A stretch of 64,000 bases of DNA from Flavobacteriales bacterium (lineage in GTDB: Bacteria; Bacteroidota; Bacteroidia; Flavobacteriales_F; PHOS-HE28): contig JADJCS010000013.1 of the NCBI GenBank assembly GCA_016703105.1, forward strand, positions 124,001 through 188,000, in the 5' to 3' direction. This document shows positions 60,572 to 64,000 of this stretch, piece after piece. Position numbers and translations under genes: made by a program. The notes beneath the pieces are model-generated. The model made no database searches, had not been told where the DNA came from, and was given only the letters and a program-made list of their open reading frames with translations. How positions within the stretch are numbered: position 1 is the stretch's first letter; every line of letters begins with the position of its first letter.

Positions 60572-61359
60572 AGAACCGTGGCCCCTGCTTGCTCCTTTGG
60601 GGGCTGTCCACCGTCCTCTGCCAGGGCCAGGTGACCATTGACCAGCCCTTGGTGCTATCGGGCGTGGACACTGCGGACCGCCAGGTCATCGGCGTCGGTG
60701 ACGCCACGATACCCGGGGACGCGCTGAACGCGGGTACCGCTCGGGCCGCATCTTTCCGCGTTGCCGATGCGGCAGGCAGTGTGAACGCATGGCAGGTGGT
60801 CACGATCCCCGCGTTCACCACCGCGCCAGTGCCCGGCACCGAACTCGTAGTGCGCGTGCAGGGCACCAATACCGGGCCGGTGACCATGGATCTCGCGGGA
60901 GCAGGCACGTTCCCGGTGGTGAAGGGGGCCGGCTTTCCGCTCGATAGCGGTGATGTGCGACCCGGGCTGATGGCCGTGCTCCTATTCGATGGCCAGGCCT
61001 TCCAACTCACCAACGGGCTACGATCGTCCAGGCGCCCGTGCCCATCGGGCTTCACCGAAGTGAGCGACCAATTCTGCATCGAACCCGGACAGCGCGATAC
61101 GCTCGACTTCCGCTACGCGGCGATCGCGTGCGGAAATGTGAACGCCACGGTATGCACCTGGGGGGAATGGCATCTGGCCTGCGACCGAGCAGCCCAACTC
61201 GGACTTACGGACATGATCGGCGATTGGGAATGGACGAATTCCTCCGCCAGCAGCGATATGTACGTGCGCGTCGTCGGCCTGTCCTCATGCACGGTGATGG
61301 GTGTGGAGCTCTCCATCGGAGGAGCCCCGCTGAACTTCAGGTGCTGCTATCGCCGATAG
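60568..61359 (+). CDS. Secreted tail-fibre-like / C-type-lectin-like protein, paralogue 3 of 3
   Basis: The 263-residue product has a signal peptide (about 1-21, ending VLCQGQ). This copy shows the tail-fibre phrasing most clearly: RVQGTNTGPVTMDLAGAGTF, then PLDSGDVRPGLMAVLLFDGQ followed by AFQLTN. Its C-terminal half has CPSGFTEVSDQFCIEPGQ, IACGNVNATVCTWGEWHLAC, MIGDWEWTNSSASSDMYVRV and RCCYRR, which recalls the C-type-lectin-like domains in phage tail-fibre and adhesin proteins. The start at 60568 overlaps the previous stop by 4 bases. Its 3' end overlaps the convergent glycosyltransferase gene by 23 bases. Binding partner unknown. Confidence 0.78.
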   Translation: MKNRGPCLLLWGLSTVLCQGQVTIDQPLVLSGVDTADRQVIGVGDATIPGDALNAGTARAASFRVADAAGSVNAWQVVTIPAFTTAPVPGTELVVRVQGTNTGPVTMDLAGAGTFPVVKGAGFPLDSGDVRPGLMAVLLFDGQAFQLTNGLRSSRRPCPSGFTEVSDQFCIEPGQRDTLDFRYAAIACGNVNATVCTWGEWHLACDRAAQLGLTDMIGDWEWTNSSASSDMYVRVVGLSSCTVMGVELSIGGAPLNFRCCYRR

Positions 61360-62392
61360 AAGCACCGAGCGCCTTCGCATAGACCCCTGCGATCTTTTCG
61401 TTCCGCACGCGCAGATCGAACTTTTCCCGCACTACCGCAAGCGAAGCCTTGCCCATGAGCTCGCACAAGGCCGCGTCATCCATCAGCTGGCGCAAATGGA
61501 ACGTGAGATCGTCCGCGATCGCATCGCTATCGCGACCCTCCACCTGCAGGAGCCATCCGTTCCTGCCGTGCTGCACAACTTCGGGCAAACTGCTCACTTG
61601 GGATCCGATGATCGGTAGCTGCGTGCCCATCGCTTCTAGGATCGTGTTGTTGAACGGATCGGCGAAAGTGGTGCTCACAAAAACGTGCGCTTGTCGCATG
61701 CGTTGGATCAAGTCCGCATGGCCCAAACCACGCCACAGCGTGATCCGGGGATCTTCGGCGATGATGCGTTCGGCCCACGCCTTGTCCGCCTCGCTCGGGA
61801 AATGGCCCCAGTCCACTTCCAGCGTGCTCACGATCCACAAGCGTGCATCCGGGCGCTTGAGCCGCTGGAACGCTTTCAATAGTTCGATGCCGCCCTTGCG
61901 GTAAAAAGCGTTCCCTGCGAAAAGAACGGTGAAATGATCCGAGGCCTTTTCTCCGGGGAGGTATTGTTCCACGGCACGATAGATAACCTGCATCTTGGCC
62001 GGGTCCACACCCGCGGCAACGAGCTTGTCGCGGTTCATGCGCAATGTGTGCTCGCTTGTGTAGATCAGCGCACGGCAATCATGCGAGGCCAGTCGCCGCA
62101 AGCCCCATTGGAACAGACGGTGCGACTCGGGCATCGGTTTGTAGCGCGGCAGGTAACTCTCCACTTCGATAACCCAGGGATGGCGGTTGGCAACGATACA
62201 ATTGTATGTATGGAACAAGTCCGCACGCTTTACCGGTAGGAAGAAGCGCGTATGCCAGAGGAAGGCGCTCACGATCCCTGTCATGTGCCACGGGAAGTCC
62301 ACCATCCGGGCGTAGCGGTACCCTTCGGGTGGGTTGCTGAACGCGTAGTGCTGCCAGTAGCGGGTCTTGTGCGAGATACCGATGATACGCAT
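61337..62392 (-). CDS. Family 4-like glycosyltransferase
   Basis: The 351-residue GT-B fold protein transfers sugar from a nucleotide donor during surface glycan synthesis. The N-terminal half begins MRIIGISHKTRYWQHY. The C-terminal half has HFTVLFAGNAFYRKGGIELLK, DARLWIVSTLEVDWG, ITLWRGLGHADLI, the donor-site FADPFNNTILEAMGTQLPII (Glu in NTILEAM, the EX7E-type region) and VVQHGRNGWLLQV. Donor and acceptor are unknown. The ATG at 62392 is chosen; a TACCTTTG box at 62406-62413 ends 13 bases upstream. It overlaps the lectin-like gene by 23 bases at its 3' end. Confidence 0.87.
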   Translation of the reverse strand: MRIIGISHKTRYWQHYAFSNPPEGYRYARMVDFPWHMTGIVSAFLWHTRFFLPVKRADLFHTYNCIVANRHPWVIEVESYLPRYKPMPESHRLFQWGLRRLASHDCRALIYTSEHTLRMNRDKLVAAGVDPAKMQVIYRAVEQYLPGEKASDHFTVLFAGNAFYRKGGIELLKAFQRLKRPDARLWIVSTLEVDWGHFPSEADKAWAERIIAEDPRITLWRGLGHADLIQRMRQAHVFVSTTFADPFNNTILEAMGTQLPIIGSQVSSLPEVVQHGRNGWLLQVEGRDSDAIADDLTFHLRQLMDDAALCELMGKASLAVVREKFDLRVRNEKIAGVYAKALGASIGDSST

Positions 62393-62405
62393 ACGCCGGG
62401 GCGGC

Positions 62406-62413
62406 CAAAGGTA
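62406..62413 (-). promoter_or_regulatory. -7 promoter box for the glycosyltransferase gene
   Basis: TACCTTTG on the minus strand matches TANNTTTG and ends 13 bases before the ATG at 62392. Confidence 0.55.
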
Positions 62414-62608
62414 GCGCGTGCCCCGTCGCACCTCCTTGTTCCGGATCAGAGCTTGAGAAGGGTGCCGATACCGCGAGCGCTCGCACCGTGCCCTTACTTT
62501 CGGCCGCCCTTGGCCGGACCACGGATACCATTTGTCGATCTCATTGCGGAAGGAAAAGGTTCCGTGGGGACGGCACGGGGTTGACCAGGACGCAAGAGCA
62601 CCAGGGAG

Positions 62609-64000
62609 ATGGAGTTCACCTCGTTCGTATATGCGCTTTTTCTCGCGCTGGCTTTTGCGCTCTACTGGTCGGTCGCGCGCTGGGGTGCCAGAGCCCAGAA
62701 CATGGTGCTGCTCCTGGTCAGTGCCATCTTCTATGCCTGGGCGGACCCTCGCTTCCTAGGGTTGCTGTTGCTCAGCGGTGCGGTGAACTACGCTCTAGCG
62801 ATCGGCATCGCGGGCGCTCGCGGCGAACGCGCCAAAAGCATCCTCTTCTTCCTGGGGATCGCGATGCTGGGTCTGCTCTGCTGGTTCAAGTATTTCGATT
62901 TCTTCTACGGCAGTGCGGTGGACCTTCTGAACACCATCGGGTTCCAAGGCACCCATAGCACACTCGCATTGGCGTTGCCGCTCGGCATCAGCTTCTACAC
63001 TTTCCAGATGCTCGGTTACCTCATCGATACACGTAACGAGGAGATCGAACCCTGCGAAGATCCATGGCACTTCGTCACCTATGTGCTTTACTTCCCAAAG
63101 ATCATGGCAGGCCCCATCGAGCGGGCCCAGGTCTTCCTTCCGCAAATAGCCGTTGCGCGCACGTTCGACAGTGCGCTGGCCACCGATGGCATGCGGCAGA
63201 TCCTCTGGGGCCTGCTGGCCAAAGTGGTGGTGGCGGACAACGCCAGCGCGTTCGTGGACCTGATCTTCAAGGACCCGGCCGCTGAAACAGGTAGCACGTT
63301 GCTCGTGGGAGCCTTCCTCTATTTCATCCAGATCTATTTCGATTTCGCGGGCTATTCGAACATCGCGATCGGCTCTTCCAAACTACTGGGCATCCGTCTC
63401 ACCACCAATTTCAGGACACCCTTCTTCGCCACGGGTGTCAATGACTTTTGGAAGAGGTGGCACATCTCGCTCACCACCTGGATGATCGACCATTTGTTCA
63501 CGCCGCTCTCATTCCTATTGCGCGACCGGGGAAGAGCGGGTACAGTGATCTCCTTTACCACCACTTTCCTGGCCGTGGGTATCTGGCACGGCGCGAACTG
63601 GACCTTCGTGGCGTTCGGGACGCTGCAGAGCCTCTACTTCCTTCCCCTGGCCTTGTCCGGTCCTGGTAAGAAGACATCCGCGTTCCCAACAGGTGATCGC
63701 GTCCCCTCTCCACGTCATTTTGCCCGCATGTTGGGGACGTTCCTCCTAATGATGCTCTCGTTCGTCCTTCTTCGCGTGACGAGCATTGGGGACGCTGTGA
63801 CCTACTACCTCGGTCTATTCGACCCCTCCCTATTCTCCAAACCCACCGTGTTCCCCTCCATGGTGGTGCTACTCGCGCTTCTGCTCATGCTGGTGGAGTG
63901 GTTCCAACGCGGAATGACGCATGCGCTGGAACGGATCGAAGCCGCTATGCCGGGATGGATCCGTTGGACGATCTATATGATCATCCTGTACACGATAATC
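62609..64000 (+). CDS. MBOAT-family membrane O-acyltransferase, C-terminus cut by window edge
   Basis: A plus-strand frame open from ATG 62609 to the right edge gives 464 codons with no stop. It encodes a polytopic membrane protein of the MBOAT (AlgI/DltB-like) family, which moves acyl groups onto extracytoplasmic glycans. Family landmarks are the early hydrophobic helices (FVYALFLALAFALYWS), LPLGISFYTFQMLGYLIDTR, YFPKIMAGPIERAQVFLPQ, YFDFAGYSNIAIGSSKLLG, FWKRWHISLTTWM and the catalytic His in FLAVGIWHGANWTFVAFG (about residue 330). Acetylation of the surface polysaccharide made by the neighbouring genes is inferred. The gap before it (62414-62608) holds a TACCATTTG sequence that misses the -7 consensus by one extra base. 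Confidence 0.9.
   Translation, partial: MEFTSFVYALFLALAFALYWSVARWGARAQNMVLLLVSAIFYAWADPRFLGLLLLSGAVNYALAIGIAGARGERAKSILFFLGIAMLGLLCWFKYFDFFYGSAVDLLNTIGFQGTHSTLALALPLGISFYTFQMLGYLIDTRNEEIEPCEDPWHFVTYVLYFPKIMAGPIERAQVFLPQIAVARTFDSALATDGMRQILWGLLAKVVVADNASAFVDLIFKDPAAETGSTLLVGAFLYFIQIYFDFAGYSNIAIGSSKLLGIRLTTNFRTPFFATGVNDFWKRWHISLTTWMIDHLFTPLSFLLRDRGRAGTVISFTTTFLAVGIWHGANWTFVAFGTLQSLYFLPLALSGPGKKTSAFPTGDRVPSPRHFARMLGTFLLMMLSFVLLRVTSIGDAVTYYLGLFDPSLFSKPTVFPSMVVLLALLLMLVEWFQRGMTHALERIEAAMPGWIRWTIYMIILYTII

Noticed and set aside
58132..61359. Prophage tail region
   Set aside because: Only tail-fibre-like phrasing is present. Every protein carries a signal peptide and no capsid, terminase, lysis or integrase genes accompany them.

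Overview
The window is high-GC Bacteroidota DNA, most likely from a Flavobacteriales-type lineage. The evidence is the short RpoD without region 1.1, a GAPDH with a long N-terminal extension, many secreted proteins ending in type IX secretion (T9SS) sorting domains, a DUF6089 outer-membrane protein, a SurA/PpiC isomerase run beside guaB and moxR, and a Bacteroidota-type -7 box (TANNTTYG) ahead of about 18 genes. No Shine-Dalgarno sequence is conserved. No tRNA, rRNA, CRISPR array, insertion sequence or integrase was found.

Layout. 1-4.3 kb: two exported proteins, the RNase P RNA, an Smr-domain protein, a Nudix hydrolase and a DUF2279-type membrane protein. 4.4-8.7 kb: a 1399-residue FG-GAP propeller protein. 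8.6-16.1 kb: housekeeping genes (phosphohexomutase, mltG, dapF, an HtrA protease, rpoD, gapdh). 16.4-37.1 kb: an island of eight secreted-protein genes, all on the minus strand. It holds a Cys-rich protein with 306-bp repeats, two lysyl-oxidase-like proteins, an M36 metallopeptidase, propeller proteins and a choice-of-anchor-B protein. Four of these end in canonical T9SS domains; the other four share a different module of about 240 residues. 37.2-42.5 kb: moxR and three PpiC/SurA-type isomerases. 42.7-49.9 kb: a small exported protein, a LuxR-type response regulator, guaB, a T9SS type B protein, a nitronate monooxygenase-like enzyme and the DUF6089 protein. 50.1-58.1 kb: a surface-polysaccharide block (sugar-nucleotide epimerase, metallophosphoesterase, two CotH-family proteins, an O-antigen ligase/polymerase). 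58.1-61.4 kb: a tightly overlapping four-gene operon of secreted proteins, three of them tandem paralogues combining a tail-fibre-like region with a Cys-rich C-type-lectin-like region. 61.3-64 kb: a glycosyltransferase and an MBOAT acyltransferase cut by the right edge.

Three genes carry single-base indels (near 19,450; 22,268 and 22,424; 39,752). These may be assembly errors or real lesions. The most novel-looking signals are the shared C-terminal module in the secreted island, the tail-fibre/lectin-like operon, and -7 boxes lying so close to start codons that several mRNAs should be leaderless.
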